From the NCBI GenBank assembly GCA_902800925.1, contig CADCGD010000009.1:30597-94596 (forward strand): a stretch of DNA of 64,000 nucleotides. Direction: 5' to 3'. Position numbers and translations under genes: made by a program. The stretch's first letter is position 1. The number at the start of each line of letters is the position of its first letter. The stretch is from an uncultured Bacteroidales bacterium. Lineage in GTDB: Bacteria > Bacteroidota > Bacteroidia > Bacteroidales > Bacteroidaceae. Positions 18,350 to 27,305 of the stretch are shown one piece after another. Under the pieces are notes generated by a model that was given only the letters and a program-made list of their open reading frames with translations, had not been told where the DNA came from and did no database searches.

Positions 18350-19414
18350 TTAGTGTTCAGCAATCCATTCTGCCATTCTGTTCAGTTGCAGGCATTGCTC
18401 GCGCGAGATGGTGCGTTTGTTCATGTGGTATTCCCACGGACTGACTTGCAGCAACGTCCCTTTAGAGCAGGCTGCGAACGACTCGCCAGCAGGCTTGTAG
18501 AGTGGGGGAAAGCCGTTCTCGCGCAGGACTATCAGTCGGTAGCCGCGGTTCATGGCCTCGCGCATCACCTCCTTCTCGCGCGTAGCGACAGCAGCACTGA
18601 TCAGTACGCCACCCCTTGCTGCCAATGCCAACCATTGGGCCTTCCTCTCCTCGAACTCCTTGTCGCTATAAGCCTTGTGGACAATGACTGCCGCCTTCTC
18701 AGGGTAGGAGAGGAGATATTGGTTGCCTACCGTCTGGCACGACCACTCGCCGATTCTCACGTCCCTGATAATCGTGAAGAACTCTGGGTGCTGGCGCTTG
18801 ACAGCCAGTCGCCGAGGGTTGTCGGCCAAGTACCTGAACCACCGCTCCAGCTCGCCCTCACCCTCCAGGATGTGGTCGTTGTAGTTGCGCGAGAAGAGGA
18901 GGCCGTGGGTGCGGTCGTTCTCTTTGCTGGTGGCGCTGGTGTTTGCTTTGCTGGTGGCGTCCTCTTTGCTGCAACAGTGTTGCAGCATAGGTGGACACAG
19001 ACCCGCCGCCAGCGCCTGCCGGTAGGCCTTGTTGCACCCTACCTTGAAGCCCTTGATGACCATTCCCAGCGGCTGGTCCATCGGTCGTTCTACGAACAGG
19101 ATGCCGTGCAGATGGTCGGGCATCACCATCGTTGCCAGCACCCTCACCTCTGGGTAGTGCTCGCTGATGTCTTCCCACATCTCCCTGACCTGTTTGCCCA
19201 AGGGCGACAGCTCGATGTGTGGCGCGTCGATGCTCCCTTCCTTTGCTCCTGCGTCGCCTACCAGTCGGCCCAACAGAGGCCTGCGCCCCTCCACAGTCAT
19301 CGTGACCAGATAGACGCATCGCTTCTCGTAGTCGTGCCCTACGCGTCGCCTGAGCATCGAGGGTTTCTTCTCCCCTGCAAACGCCTTGTGTTTCTCAAAC
19401 GCTTCCCAGTCCAT
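18350..19414 (-). CDS. RAYT-like HUH transposase fused to a DprA-like Rossmann domain (copy 1)
   Basis: A 354-aa protein. Residues about 20-215 resemble REP-associated tyrosine transposases (IS200-like Y1 family): the HUH motif is MPDHLHGI (98-105; His101, His103) and the probable catalytic Tyr is Tyr178 in SRNYNDHI, followed by YLADNPRRL. A Ser/Thr/Lys linker (148-168) precedes it. Residues about 225-354 look like a DprA/SLOG-type Rossmann fold (GGVLISAAV, then ENGFPPLYKPAG, then SPWEYH). I chose the ATG at 19414 because the start aligns exactly with copy 2 and the -7 box lies directly upstream; an open frame continues to 19522. RAYTs mobilise or maintain REP palindromes with ssDNA nicking; the job of the fused domain is unknown. 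Confidence 0.8.
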   Translation of the reverse strand: MDWEAFEKHKAFAGEKKPSMLRRRVGHDYEKRCVYLVTMTVEGRRPLLGRLVGDAGAKEGSIDAPHIELSPLGKQVREMWEDISEHYPEVRVLATMVMPDHLHGILFVERPMDQPLGMVIKGFKVGCNKAYRQALAAGLCPPMLQHCCSKEDATSKANTSATSKENDRTHGLLFSRNYNDHILEGEGELERWFRYLADNPRRLAVKRQHPEFFTIIRDVRIGEWSCQTVGNQYLLSYPEKAAVIVHKAYSDKEFEERKAQWLALAARGGVLISAAVATREKEVMREAMNRGYRLIVLRENGFPPLYKPAGESFAACSKGTLLQVSPWEYHMNKRTISREQCLQLNRMAEWIAEH

Positions 19415-19420
19415 AGCTTG

Positions 19421-19452
19421 CAAAGGTAGTGGAAATAGTAGAAAAGACCAAA
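19421..19452 (-). promoter_or_regulatory. Promoter of RAYT copy 1
   Basis: On the minus strand, -33 TTTG (19452-19449), 20 bp, -7 TACCTTTG (19428-19421). The -7 box ends 6 nt before the ATG at 19414, implying an almost leaderless mRNA. Confidence 0.8.
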
Positions 19453-19491
19453 TATTTGGGAGGTTTTTCTGAGGGGCGTTAAAAAAATAAC

Positions 19492-19513
19492 TGTGAATTG
19501 TGAATCTGTGAAT
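19492..19513. repeat. Three heptamers TGTGAAT
   Basis: Copies at 19492-19498, 19499-19505 and 19507-19513. The reverse complement (ATTCACA) recurs at 25429-25449. Confidence 0.75.
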
Positions 19514-19530
19514 CCCCTCCACGTATCAGC

Positions 19531-19601
19531 CTAATACGCTCCGTTTTCAGCCTAATACGCGGCTGCATCACGCTAATACGTGCTCGGCTTAGCCTAGTAC
19601 G
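19531..19601. repeat. Iteron-like array with exact 21-bp spacing
   Basis: The octamer CTAATACG occurs at 19531, 19552 and 19573 and as CTAGTACG at 19594, each exactly 21 bp apart (two helical turns), usually preceded by AGC. The array fills the gap between cvfB and the RAYT promoter. It could be a protein-binding or REP-like recognition array. Confidence 0.85.
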
Positions 19602-19604
19602 TAA

Positions 19605-20228
19605 TCAAACGAGGCTGATTCCGTCGTCAGTGATGGTGATGAGGTGGCGTCGATAGAGGTCGCCTATGGCTTTCTTGTAGACTTTCTTGCTAACACCGAA
19701 ACGGGCGGCAATGGCTTCTGAGGGGCTCTTGTCGCCCAGTTCGCACTGGCCGTCGTGCTCCTGCAGATAAGTCAGCAGCACCTCTGCGAAGTCGAGGCTC
19801 AGCTCGTAGCCCGTCTTCTTCTGGTAGCGCTCCACCTTGGAGGTCGCCATCAGTCGGTGCGTCTTCTCGTCCTCCATGACGTAGACGTAGTAGCGTTGTC
19901 CTTTGACCATGCGCGTCTTCTGTTCGCGGAAGGGGCAGAAGAGGTCTTTCATCAAGCCCCAGTTGAGGAAGGCGCCATACTCGTTAGTCCAGGCACACTC
20001 CATCCAGGCGAACTCCCCAACCTTGGCGATGGGGTGCTCGGTGGTGGCCACGATGCGCTCGTCTTGGTCGAGGTAGAGGAACACTTCTATTTCTTGTCCG
20101 ATGACGTAGCCCTTGGGCACGTAGCGGTTGGGCAGCAGGATGTTACCTTCGTCGCCGCCGTCCAGATAGAGGCCGAAGTCGGTGCGCTTCTTTATTCTGA
20201 GGGTGTTGTAATCGCCGAGTTTAAGCAT
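19605..20228 (-). CDS. cvfB: CvfB-like S1 RNA-binding protein, internally shortened
   Basis: Tandem S1-like RNA-binding protein ending in a winged-helix domain ([12 protein letters not shown] to ISLV). The N-terminal S1 units are clear ([20 protein letters not shown] at 19-38; [13 protein letters not shown] about 85-97). Family members of this group are, from memory, about 270-280 aa; this one has 207. The join SKVERYQKK...[10 protein letters not shown] skips the third S1 domain of roughly 70 residues, in frame. It overlaps lolD by 37 bp. The protein may be partly functional, or the gap may be an assembly artefact. Confidence 0.82.
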   Translation of the reverse strand: MLKLGDYNTLRIKKRTDFGLYLDGGDEGNILLPNRYVPKGYVIGQEIEVFLYLDQDERIVATTEHPIAKVGEFAWMECAWTNEYGAFLNWGLMKDLFCPFREQKTRMVKGQRYYVYVMEDEKTHRLMATSKVERYQKKTGYELSLDFAEVLLTYLQEHDGQCELGDKSPSEAIAARFGVSKKVYKKAIGDLYRRHLITITDDGISLV

Positions 20229-20872
20229 AGCAATCCATCTTTCATGTGAATAGTACGGTCGGTAATCGAGGCAAGGCCCTCGTCGTGAGTGACGATGACG
20301 AAGGTCTGGCCGAACTGGTCGCGCAGGTCAAAGAAGAGCTGGTGCAACTCCTGCTTGTTCTTCGAGTCGAGCGACCCTGAGGGCTCGTCGGCCAGGATGA
20401 CGGCAGGGTTGTTGACCAGTGCACGTGCAACGGCAATGCGCTGCTTCTCGCCACCAGAGAGTTCTGAGGGCTTGTGGCTGGCACGGTCGGAGAGTCCCAT
20501 GAAACTGAGCAACTCCTGGGCGCGCTGCTTGGCGGCCTTCTGCGACGTGCCCGCAATGTAAGCAGGTATCATGATGTTCTCCAAGGCGGTGAACTCAGGC
20601 AGCAGCTGGTGGAACTGGAACACGAAGCCGATGTGGCGATTGCGGAAGTCGGCCAGCTTCTTCTGCGAGAGGGTGGTCACGTCGATGGAATCGACGTGCA
20701 CAGTGCCAGTGTCGGGGCGGTCCAGTGTGCCGATGATTTGCAGCAGGGTGGTCTTGCCAGCGCCACTGGGGCCGACGATGCTGACCACCTCGCCACGATC
20801 TATGTGGAGGTCAATGCCTTTCAGTACTTGTAGGGAGCCGAAGCTCTTGGTGATATTTTCTATTGTAATCAT
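20192..20872 (-). CDS. lolD: ABC transporter ATP-binding protein, LolD-like
   Basis: A 226-aa ATPase with Walker A GPSGAGKT (34-41), signature LSGGEKQ (138-144), Walker B VILADEP (158-164) and H-loop His196. The spacing and [19 protein letters not shown] segment match LolD/MacB-type subunits, which power lipoprotein release from the inner membrane. The cognate permease (lolC/E) is not in the window, as is usual in Bacteroidetes. It overlaps the antiporter stop by 4 bp and cvfB by 37 bp, so the three are cotranscribed. Confidence 0.9.
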   Translation of the reverse strand: MITIENITKSFGSLQVLKGIDLHIDRGEVVSIVGPSGAGKTTLLQIIGTLDRPDTGTVHVDSIDVTTLSQKKLADFRNRHIGFVFQFHQLLPEFTALENIMIPAYIAGTSQKAAKQRAQELLSFMGLSDRASHKPSELSGGEKQRIAVARALVNNPAVILADEPSGSLDSKNKQELHQLFFDLRDQFGQTFVIVTHDEGLASITDRTIHMKDGLLCLNSAITTPSE

Positions 20873-22998
20873 TTGCGGTGGTTATTAATCCAGCGTGCCA
20901 GGGCGTCATAGTAGCTGGTCTCCTCCTGGTGCTGGGCAGCGGTAAAGGTCATCGACTCCTCCTTCTGCGTACCGTACTGGTCTGGGAAGATAATCATCAG
21001 ATTCTTGCCAGAGAAGTGCTGCATGAGCTCCTTGGGCAGGCGCTCCAGCGCATTCTTGTAGGAGATGGTTCCCTTACGGGCGGTGATGACGACGAACATG
21101 TGGTCCTGACTGATTTTCTCAGCCAGACGAGGCAGTTCGTTCCAGTGGGCCATGAAGGTGTACTCTGCGCGCACGCTGGGATGGTGGTTGTTGATGTACT
21201 GACGGATGAGTTCCAGCGACTCGTTGCGTCCATGAAACTGGATGCGGCAGTCCAGGTTGCCTGCAAAGCGTGCCAAGCGCTCCAGCCAGCGGTGGAAGCC
21301 AGGCTCGAACTCGGCCCTTGAGGGTACGGCCACCTGTATGCGGCGCAGGGTGTTCAGCGGTTGCACGAAGCGCGTCAGCACAATCTGGCGGTTCAGTCCA
21401 TTATACAAACTCTGCAGGAACTCACCCCAGAACTTGGGGTTCACATCCGTGTGCACGTGCATACCCATGATAATCTCTGAGCAGCCGAACTCGCGGAAGG
21501 CGTGCTTGATGCCGTTGGCAATGTTCGACGACAGGCGCACCTGCGTCTGCATCTGCAGGTCGGCAGCGGAGGCTCGCTGTTGCAGTTGTTCCAGCAGTCG
21601 GAGACCCGCCTCGCGGTGGCCGCTGGCATTGTCGTCGTCGTAGACCACGTTCAGCGCCACCAGTCCACGATTGCGTTTGGGGTTACGCATCATGATGGCC
21701 AGTTCCAGCAGCTGGGGGGCTATGTCGGGATACTTGACGCACAGCAGCACCTTCTCGTTCTTCGGAGAGTGGGAGGAGTCGACGGGGAAACCGCCGACCA
21801 CACGACTGCCCATGAGCGTCAGTTCCTGCGAGGCTTTCTCCGTCATCATCGTCGAGATGATGCAGGTGATGAGTATCATGATGACCACACCGTTCAGTAT
21901 CTCGTTGTTCATCAGGTATTGTCCTGGGGCTACCTCCAGTCGCATGCCTACCATCACCATTGCGATGGCACCAGCTGCATGGGCACAGGTCAGACCGAAC
22001 ATCATGTGACCCTCGGCCTTCGTCAGTCGGAACAGAATGCTGGAGATATAGGCTGCCAGCGCCTTGCCGAATGTGCCGAAGAAGACGATGAGCACCACGA
22101 CGAACAGCATGCGCCAGCCTTCGAACAAGGAACCGACATTGATGAGCATGCCCACACCTATCAGGAAGTAGGGGATGAAGATGGCGTTGCCAATGAACTC
22201 GATGCGGTTCATCAGGGGCGACACGTGGGGGATATACCTATTTAATATAAGGCCTGCGATGAACGCTCCCACGATGCCCTCGACGCCGATGGCCTCTGAC
22301 AGGGCTGCCGAGAGGAACATCACAGCCAAGACGTAGATGAACTGCATGATGGCATCGGAGTAGCGACGCAGGAAGTAGCGCGTGACCTTGGGAATGCCCC
22401 ACACGCTGAGCACGCAGAAGGCTGCAAACTTCAGCACGAAGAGCAGCCAGAAGCCAATGCCCACGTCCTTGCTATACGATGCCGACAGGGCTGCCAGCAT
22501 CATCAGTGCCATGAAGAGCGACAGCATCGAGGCTCCCACGCTGAGCATCACGCTGGGGTGACGGCCCATGCCGTAGCGCGAGATGATGGGGTAGGCGATG
22601 AGTGTGTTCGACGCCATGATACAACCCAGCAGGAACGAGGCCGTCGACGAGTAGTCCAGCAGCCACATGGCCATTACGTAGGTCAGCACCAGTGGCACCA
22701 TACACGTCAGCAGTCCGAACCACAGGATGCGCTTGGAGTTCTTCTTGACGCTCTCCATATCCATCTCCAGACCTGCCAGGAACATGATGTACAACAGTCC
22801 CACCTTGCCGAATAGCTCGAACGAGTTGTCGCGCTCCAGCAGGTGCAGTCCGTGCTCGCCAATGAGCACGCCTGCCAACACCATTCCGATGATGTGCGGA
22901 ATGCGCAGCTTACCCATGATGATGGGCGCCAGCAGAATGATGAGCAGCACGACAAAGAATATCAGTGTCGGACTGGTTATGGGGAAATATGACATCAT
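20869..22998 (-). CDS. Cation:proton antiporter (CPA2/KefB type)
   Basis: A 709-aa protein. Residues about 1-400 hold 11-13 hydrophobic segments of a Na+/H+ exchanger fold, including [19 protein letters not shown] and the discontinuous-helix region [15 protein letters not shown]. Residues about 410-700 form a soluble tail resembling two universal-stress-protein-like domains rather than a TrkA-N domain. It probably exports K+ or Na+ in exchange for H+. The second Met (22995) is an equally good start. First gene of the kefB-lolD-cvfB operon. Confidence 0.88.
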   Translation of the reverse strand: MMSYFPITSPTLIFFVVLLIILLAPIIMGKLRIPHIIGMVLAGVLIGEHGLHLLERDNSFELFGKVGLLYIMFLAGLEMDMESVKKNSKRILWFGLLTCMVPLVLTYVMAMWLLDYSSTASFLLGCIMASNTLIAYPIISRYGMGRHPSVMLSVGASMLSLFMALMMLAALSASYSKDVGIGFWLLFVLKFAAFCVLSVWGIPKVTRYFLRRYSDAIMQFIYVLAVMFLSAALSEAIGVEGIVGAFIAGLILNRYIPHVSPLMNRIEFIGNAIFIPYFLIGVGMLINVGSLFEGWRMLFVVVLIVFFGTFGKALAAYISSILFRLTKAEGHMMFGLTCAHAAGAIAMVMVGMRLEVAPGQYLMNNEILNGVVIMILITCIISTMMTEKASQELTLMGSRVVGGFPVDSSHSPKNEKVLLCVKYPDIAPQLLELAIMMRNPKRNRGLVALNVVYDDDNASGHREAGLRLLEQLQQRASAADLQMQTQVRLSSNIANGIKHAFREFGCSEIIMGMHVHTDVNPKFWGEFLQSLYNGLNRQIVLTRFVQPLNTLRRIQVAVPSRAEFEPGFHRWLERLARFAGNLDCRIQFHGRNESLELIRQYINNHHPSVRAEYTFMAHWNELPRLAEKISQDHMFVVITARKGTISYKNALERLPKELMQHFSGKNLMIIFPDQYGTQKEESMTFTAAQHQEETSYYDALARWINNHRK

Positions 22999-23015
22999 AA
23001 ATCAATAAATTTGTG

Positions 23016-23023
23016 CAAAATTA
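23016..23023 (-). promoter_or_regulatory. -7 box of the antiporter operon
   Basis: TAATTTTG on the minus strand, 17 nt before the ATG. The nearest TTTG on that strand (23050-23047) is 23 bp away, longer than usual. Confidence 0.6.
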
Positions 23024-23065
23024 CAACTTTTTCGGCAAATATGGAACAAAATGAAAGTTTTTTTG

Positions 23066-23073
23066 TAAATTTG
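23066..23073 (+). promoter_or_regulatory. -7 box of asd
   Basis: TAAATTTG followed by CAG, 35 nt before the asd ATG at 23109. No TTTG at the -33 distance. Confidence 0.55.
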
Positions 23074-23108
23074 CAGCCGATTTACAACCAACGTAATTTT
23101 TGAGACTG

Positions 23109-24076
23109 ATGAAAGTAGCAATTGTGGGCGCCTCAGGCGCTGTAGGTCAGGAATTCCTGCGCCTGCTTGACGAGAGAAATTTCCCAATGGACGAATTGGT
23201 GGTAAGGAACTGACCGTAAAGCTGTTGCAGCACAACGACGACTTCAAGGATATCGACATCGCCTTCACCTCTGCCGGTGCCGGCACGTCGAAGGAGTTTG
23301 CTGAGACCATCACGAAGTATGGTGCCGTGATGATTGACAACTCCAGCGCTTTCCGCATGGACGACGATGTACCCTTGGTGGTGCCTGAGTGCAATGCTGA
23401 GGATGCTCTGAACCGTCCGCGTGGCATTATTGCCAACCCCAACTGCACCACGATTATGATGGTGGTTGTACTGCAGCCACTGGAGAATATCAGTCACATC
23501 AAGCGCATCCACGTATCTTCTTATCAGAGTGCCAGTGGTGCTGGTGCCGCCGCTATGGCCGAACTGCAGCAGCAGTACAAAGAGATGGTAGAAGAGGGCG
23601 AGGTGAAGACCATCAAGAAGTTCCCTCACCAGCTGGCCTACAACGTCATTCCGCAGATTGACGTCTTCCAGCCCAACGGCTATACTAAGGAGGAGATGAA
23701 GATGTACAACGAGACGCGCAAGATTATGCATACTGATGCTAAGTGCTCGGCTATGTGCGTGCGTGTCAGCTCGTTACGTTCGCACTCTGAGTCTGTTTGG
23801 ATTGAGACTGAGAAACCCATCAGCGTTGAGGAAGCACAGAAAGCTATCGCTGCTGCTCCTGGCTGTACGCTCGTTGACGATCCCGCCAACCTCGTGTACC
23901 CCATGCCTTTGGAGACTGCTGGCAAGGACGACGTCTTCGTAGGTCGCGTGCGCAAGGATCTCTCTGACGAGAACGGCTTGACCTTCTGGCTCTCAGGCGA
24001 CCAGATTCGTAAGGGTGCTGCCCTCAATGCCGTACAGATTGGTGAGTACCTCATCAAGGTCGGCAACGTGAAGTAA
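23109..24076 (+). pseudogene. asd: Aspartate-semialdehyde dehydrogenase, broken by an internal deletion
   Basis: Asd reduces aspartyl phosphate in the Lys/DAP/Met/Thr pathway. The N-terminus is intact ([10 protein letters not shown], 8-17) but the frame stops at 23211 after 34 residues. Coding resumes at [11 protein letters not shown] in another frame and runs to the normal end with the catalytic NPNCTT segment. Compared with the remembered family sequence, about 15 codons between DELV and GKEL are missing. The distance from ATG to stop is 968 bp; restoring 46 bp gives 1014 bp (337 aa), the usual length. The join lies at GTG microhomology near 23197-23201. An essential gene broken this way suggests either an assembly error or a second copy elsewhere. 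Confidence 0.9.
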
Positions 24077-24100
24077 CCTCTCAAATACCTACAATTGGTG

Positions 24101-24132
24101 ATTGTGGGATATAGAAAAAATGTGTACTTTTG
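24101..24132 (+). promoter_or_regulatory. Promoter with overlapping inverted repeat
   Basis: The -7 box TACTTTTG is at 24125-24132, with ATTG (24101-24104) 20 bp upstream. The -7 box lies inside the left arm of a perfect 9-bp inverted repeat (24121-24129 with 24161-24169). A small hairpin (GATAG-TCCG-CTATC, 24139-24152) lies at the transcript start. Confidence 0.65.
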
Positions 24133-24192
24133 CAGCGCGATAGTCCGCTATCCGCTAACGAAGTACACATTATTAATATATAAGACAGGCTT

Positions 24193-25545
24193 ATGAAGAA
24201 ATTATTTACGCTACTATTTGTGTTTTTGGCAGCACTGAGTGCCAGCGCAACTGACTACGAGGTTGAGGCTGCAAACATCGCTGCATTTAATGCCAATGAG
24301 CCTATCGGAAATGGCTTCAATAATATGAATGGCTGGTATCTTGTACCTATCTCTGAGGATGCTATCGTTGCTTATGTACAGCCTACGGAGGTGACGTTTG
24401 ATTTCTCTGATCCCAATTTCCGTGAGAATATTGGTGAGAGCTTGACAGACGTAAAGGGAAATATCTACAACGAGACGTTCACTGCTGATGGCGCTACGTT
24501 ACAAATTACATGTGGCTCTGCGACCTCAAAGATTTATGTGGATGCCAACCGCGGTCAGAACTTGGTGACTTATAAAGAGTATACCACATTAACATTTTGC
24601 GCCCCTGAAAGCTATGCCATCACGAAGATAGAATTTACAGCCGCAGGCAATAGCAATATCAATAATTTTTCAGCTTCTTCAGGTATCATTGAAGGCATGA
24701 TCTGGACGGGTAATGCTGATGGTGTGCGATTCCAGCAGGGAGGTACGAGCTATCTGGCTAATGCTATCTTAACACTTGCTGCGAAGGATGCTTCGACAGT
24801 TGCTCTTCCTGCCATAGAGTATACGGAGTGTGCTAATATCGCTGCTTTCAATGCGATGGAGGCAGGTGCTTATGCGAAGGTTACCCTGACGGATGCTGAG
24901 GTTACCGGTCTCTCTGCCGACGGATATTCTACAGTATGGATTCAGGATGCTACGGGTGGCTGTTGGTTACAGTATACCTCACTCAATAGCGTACTGAAGG
25001 AGAATACCAAGCTCAACGGATTTGTGTATGTCGTAGCACGTCCAAACTCTGGAAATGTGCAGATGAAGGAGGCGGAAGATACTCCGAAGAGTGAGATTAA
25101 TGTCACCGAAATTAGCGAAAACACCATTGTAGAGGGTACGCTGGCAGAGGTGAATGTTGCTGCCAATAAGAATAAGGTGGTGAAGATTAAGGGGGCTACG
25201 CTGACAATGACAAGTGCTACGGCAGGTACGCTGACACAGGGCGATGCTACTATTGATGTCAATAATGGTGGTGCGACAGCTAATCAGCAGCTCCACAAGA
25301 TTGAAAATTGGACAAAGGATACTACGCTGGAGAACATTACCATTGTAGCCATCCTAGTGGGTAAGTCTAATACCGCCAACCAACTGCTGCCCATCTCTAT
25401 CACAGAGAATGCTACTGGCATCGAGGCCATTCACAATTCACATTTCACAGTTAAGAATTCGATATACAACTTGCAGGGTATTCGCCTGAACAGTCTGCAG
25501 AAGGGACTGAATATCGTGAACGGCAAGAAGATCGTGATTAAGTAA
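24193..25545 (+). CDS. Secreted protein with T9SS-type C-terminal domain
   Basis: A 450-aa protein with a signal peptide ending in SASA. Two DUF-like beta domains follow; each begins with a similar AANIAAFNA(N/M)E segment (residues 27-37 and about 216-226), and the second looks like an OB-fold nucleic-acid-binding-type module of secreted Bacteroidetes proteins. The last ~35 residues (IYNLQGIRLNSLQKGLNIVN then GKKIVIK) fit the Prevotella type of type IX secretion sorting tail. It is therefore probably exported across the outer membrane. Monocistronic, with a terminator shared with the convergent operon. Confidence 0.82.
   Translation: MKKLFTLLFVFLAALSASATDYEVEAANIAAFNANEPIGNGFNNMNGWYLVPISEDAIVAYVQPTEVTFDFSDPNFRENIGESLTDVKGNIYNETFTADGATLQITCGSATSKIYVDANRGQNLVTYKEYTTLTFCAPESYAITKIEFTAAGNSNINNFSASSGIIEGMIWTGNADGVRFQQGGTSYLANAILTLAAKDASTVALPAIEYTECANIAAFNAMEAGAYAKVTLTDAEVTGLSADGYSTVWIQDATGGCWLQYTSLNSVLKENTKLNGFVYVVARPNSGNVQMKEAEDTPKSEINVTEISENTIVEGTLAEVNVAANKNKVVKIKGATLTMTSATAGTLTQGDATIDVNNGGATANQQLHKIENWTKDTTLENITIVAILVGKSNTANQLLPISITENATGIEAIHNSHFTVKNSIYNLQGIRLNSLQKGLNIVNGKKIVIK
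25429..25449. repeat. Three heptamers ATTCACA inside a coding region
   Basis: ATTCACA, ATTCACA, TTTCACA at 25429, 25436 and 25443, encoding the variable linker just before the T9SS tail. Same heptamer (reverse orientation) as at 19492. Confidence 0.75.
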
Positions 25546-25563
25546 GCTATAATAGATAAAAGG

Positions 25564-25599
25564 AAGTACCTGAGGCTTAGTGTTTCAGGTACTTTTTTT
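25564..25599. terminator. Terminator between convergent genes
   Basis: A perfect 10-bp stem (25564-25573 with 25585-25594) with an 11-nt loop and a T run on the plus strand; the minus-strand tail is weaker. Confidence 0.85.
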
Positions 25600-25604
25600 A
25601 TGTC

Positions 25605-27305
25605 TTAGAAATTGTGACCAGCAGCGATGAGGAAGGTGGTGCGGCTGGGGTTATGCAGATTCGATGGAGAACCATCGGGAGTGGTTGCATGACGATAGTC
25701 GAAGGCTGTGCGCACAAAAGTGTTCAGACGAGTGCCTGGGAAGAGGAAGTTGTATTTCAGCTGCAGGCCGAGGCGATACTGCTTGGCTGTCAGGTACTCA
25801 TAGTCGCGATAGAGGAAAGCCTCCATCGTGGCAGGTTGAGGCTGTTTGGCGCTGGGCGTCACAAAGGAGCCATCGTGATAGGGGTCGCCAGAACCAGTCT
25901 GGTAACCACCATTCAGTGTCACGCCGAGGATGCCACCCAGAAGGTCCAGATTACGCGTCAGACTGACTACAACCTCGCTGGTGTTCAGCTGTTGCTGACG
26001 ATAGTAGGGATAGAGGTAGGCTGTGATGTCGCGCTGTTGCCAGTGGTAGCCTGCGGTAATGGTCCATGTGGGCAACTCATGACGTATACCCAGGTGCAGG
26101 GTGTAGTCGACGTCGAAGTTGCGCCAGCCTTTCTCGCCACTTTTCGTCGCGTCGTAGTATTCGTAGTAGGTGGCACCATAGTCGTTGGTCAGTCCGCGAT
26201 AGGTATTGATGCGGTTCTCTAGGGTCTCACTTTGGTATTTGACATCGAGAAAGACCCTCGATGCACTGAAACCGTAAGACGCACGCCCTTGAAGCGTCAA
26301 GATATTGCGATCGTGGTCGGTATAGGTAATGGTGTACTGCGATGGGCGACCATAATAACCCGTTGCATGACTGTAGGAAGCGGCTGCGAAAAGGGAGAGG
26401 CCATCGTTGGCACGCTGGGAGTGGTGGCCAGGCTGGAACTCCAACTGCAGGCCTACACCATGAGCATCTTCAAAGAGGGGCATCTCGTTGGTCTTGTCTG
26501 TATAGCCATCGTTACCAAACTGCTCGACGATACCCATCATGGCACCATAGTCGATGAGCGACTTATACACCTTGTCGGCCTTTCCGTAGGTGCCAAACTC
26601 CACGCTCTCCGTACGACGATGGTAGGTGTAGTCAAGACCAATGTGGAGTGTGGAATGTTGAATGTTGAATGAGGACAGCACACCTGCTGTGAAGTCGAGG
26701 TTCATCAGCTTGTTCTTGTGGCGCAGGTCCTTGTATTTGGCGTAGTTGGCAGCGGTGTAGTCGGCCTTCATTCCGATGGCTAAACCATCGAACACAGTAT
26801 AGCCGAAGGCGCCTACGAGGTGGTAGGTGTCGCGATGCTTGCGTCCTAGGTTGGTCAGCGAGTCCTCCACGATGTCGAAGGGCAAGCGGTCTTGCATGAA
26901 CACGGAGCCCGTCATATCCTTGCCAGACTGGTTGTCGTAGCTGATAGCGCCATAGACGACAGCACGCGGACTGAGGCGATAGTACGACTCGATGACGCCT
27001 TGGAAATCATTCAGCGAGGGTGAACCACTGAAGTTCGTCAACTCTCCATTGGCATGGGCGAACGACACCTCTGCCTCTGCAATATTCTCGCAGTTAAACA
27101 GCGTCAGCGAGGCTGCATTACGCTGGGTGAGCCAGGGCGACGACTGTTGCACGAAACGGTAGTCGCGCAAGAGCAGGGAGTCCTGAGCGTTTAGTGTGTT
27201 CTCTGACCGAGGGTCAGAGTGTGGCGATGCAATGCTGTGGCACAGCAACATACTGAACAGAAGGGCGCTGGCGAACAGGCGGGCGGTTATTCTTTTAGTG
27301 AGCAT
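25605..27305 (-). CDS. DUF6850 family outer-membrane beta-barrel protein
   Basis: A 566-aa protein with a hydrophobic N-terminal signal (LLFSMLLCHSIA). The body is an OM barrel with a final strand RTTFLIAAGHNF ending in Phe. The family name rests on remembered association of such proteins with TonB receptors and DUF4876 lipoproteins in Bacteroidales. It overlaps the DUF4876 gene by 19 bp. Function unknown; probably part of a small-molecule or metal uptake unit. A heptamer repeat (26652-26672) encodes its FNIQHSTLH segment. Confidence 0.78.
   Translation of the reverse strand: MLTKRITARLFASALLFSMLLCHSIASPHSDPRSENTLNAQDSLLLRDYRFVQQSSPWLTQRNAASLTLFNCENIAEAEVSFAHANGELTNFSGSPSLNDFQGVIESYYRLSPRAVVYGAISYDNQSGKDMTGSVFMQDRLPFDIVEDSLTNLGRKHRDTYHLVGAFGYTVFDGLAIGMKADYTAANYAKYKDLRHKNKLMNLDFTAGVLSSFNIQHSTLHIGLDYTYHRRTESVEFGTYGKADKVYKSLIDYGAMMGIVEQFGNDGYTDKTNEMPLFEDAHGVGLQLEFQPGHHSQRANDGLSLFAAASYSHATGYYGRPSQYTITYTDHDRNILTLQGRASYGFSASRVFLDVKYQSETLENRINTYRGLTNDYGATYYEYYDATKSGEKGWRNFDVDYTLHLGIRHELPTWTITAGYHWQQRDITAYLYPYYRQQQLNTSEVVVSLTRNLDLLGGILGVTLNGGYQTGSGDPYHDGSFVTPSAKQPQPATMEAFLYRDYEYLTAKQYRLGLQLKYNFLFPGTRLNTFVRTAFDYRHATTPDGSPSNLHNPSRTTFLIAAGHNF
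26652..26672. repeat. Three heptamers inside the DUF6850 gene
   Basis: GGAATGT, TGAATGT, TGAATGA in a row (reverse complement core ACATTCA), in a loop-coding part of the barrel gene. Confidence 0.65.

Noticed and set aside
18347-19429. 360-aa plus-strand frame opposite RAYT copy 1
   Set aside because: The minus-strand frame carries the HUH and Tyr motifs and aligns with copy 2; the plus frame is a shadow in GC-rich sequence.
19531-19601. CRISPR array
   Set aside because: Units are too short (about 11 bp repeat in a 21-bp period), only four copies, and no cas genes are present.
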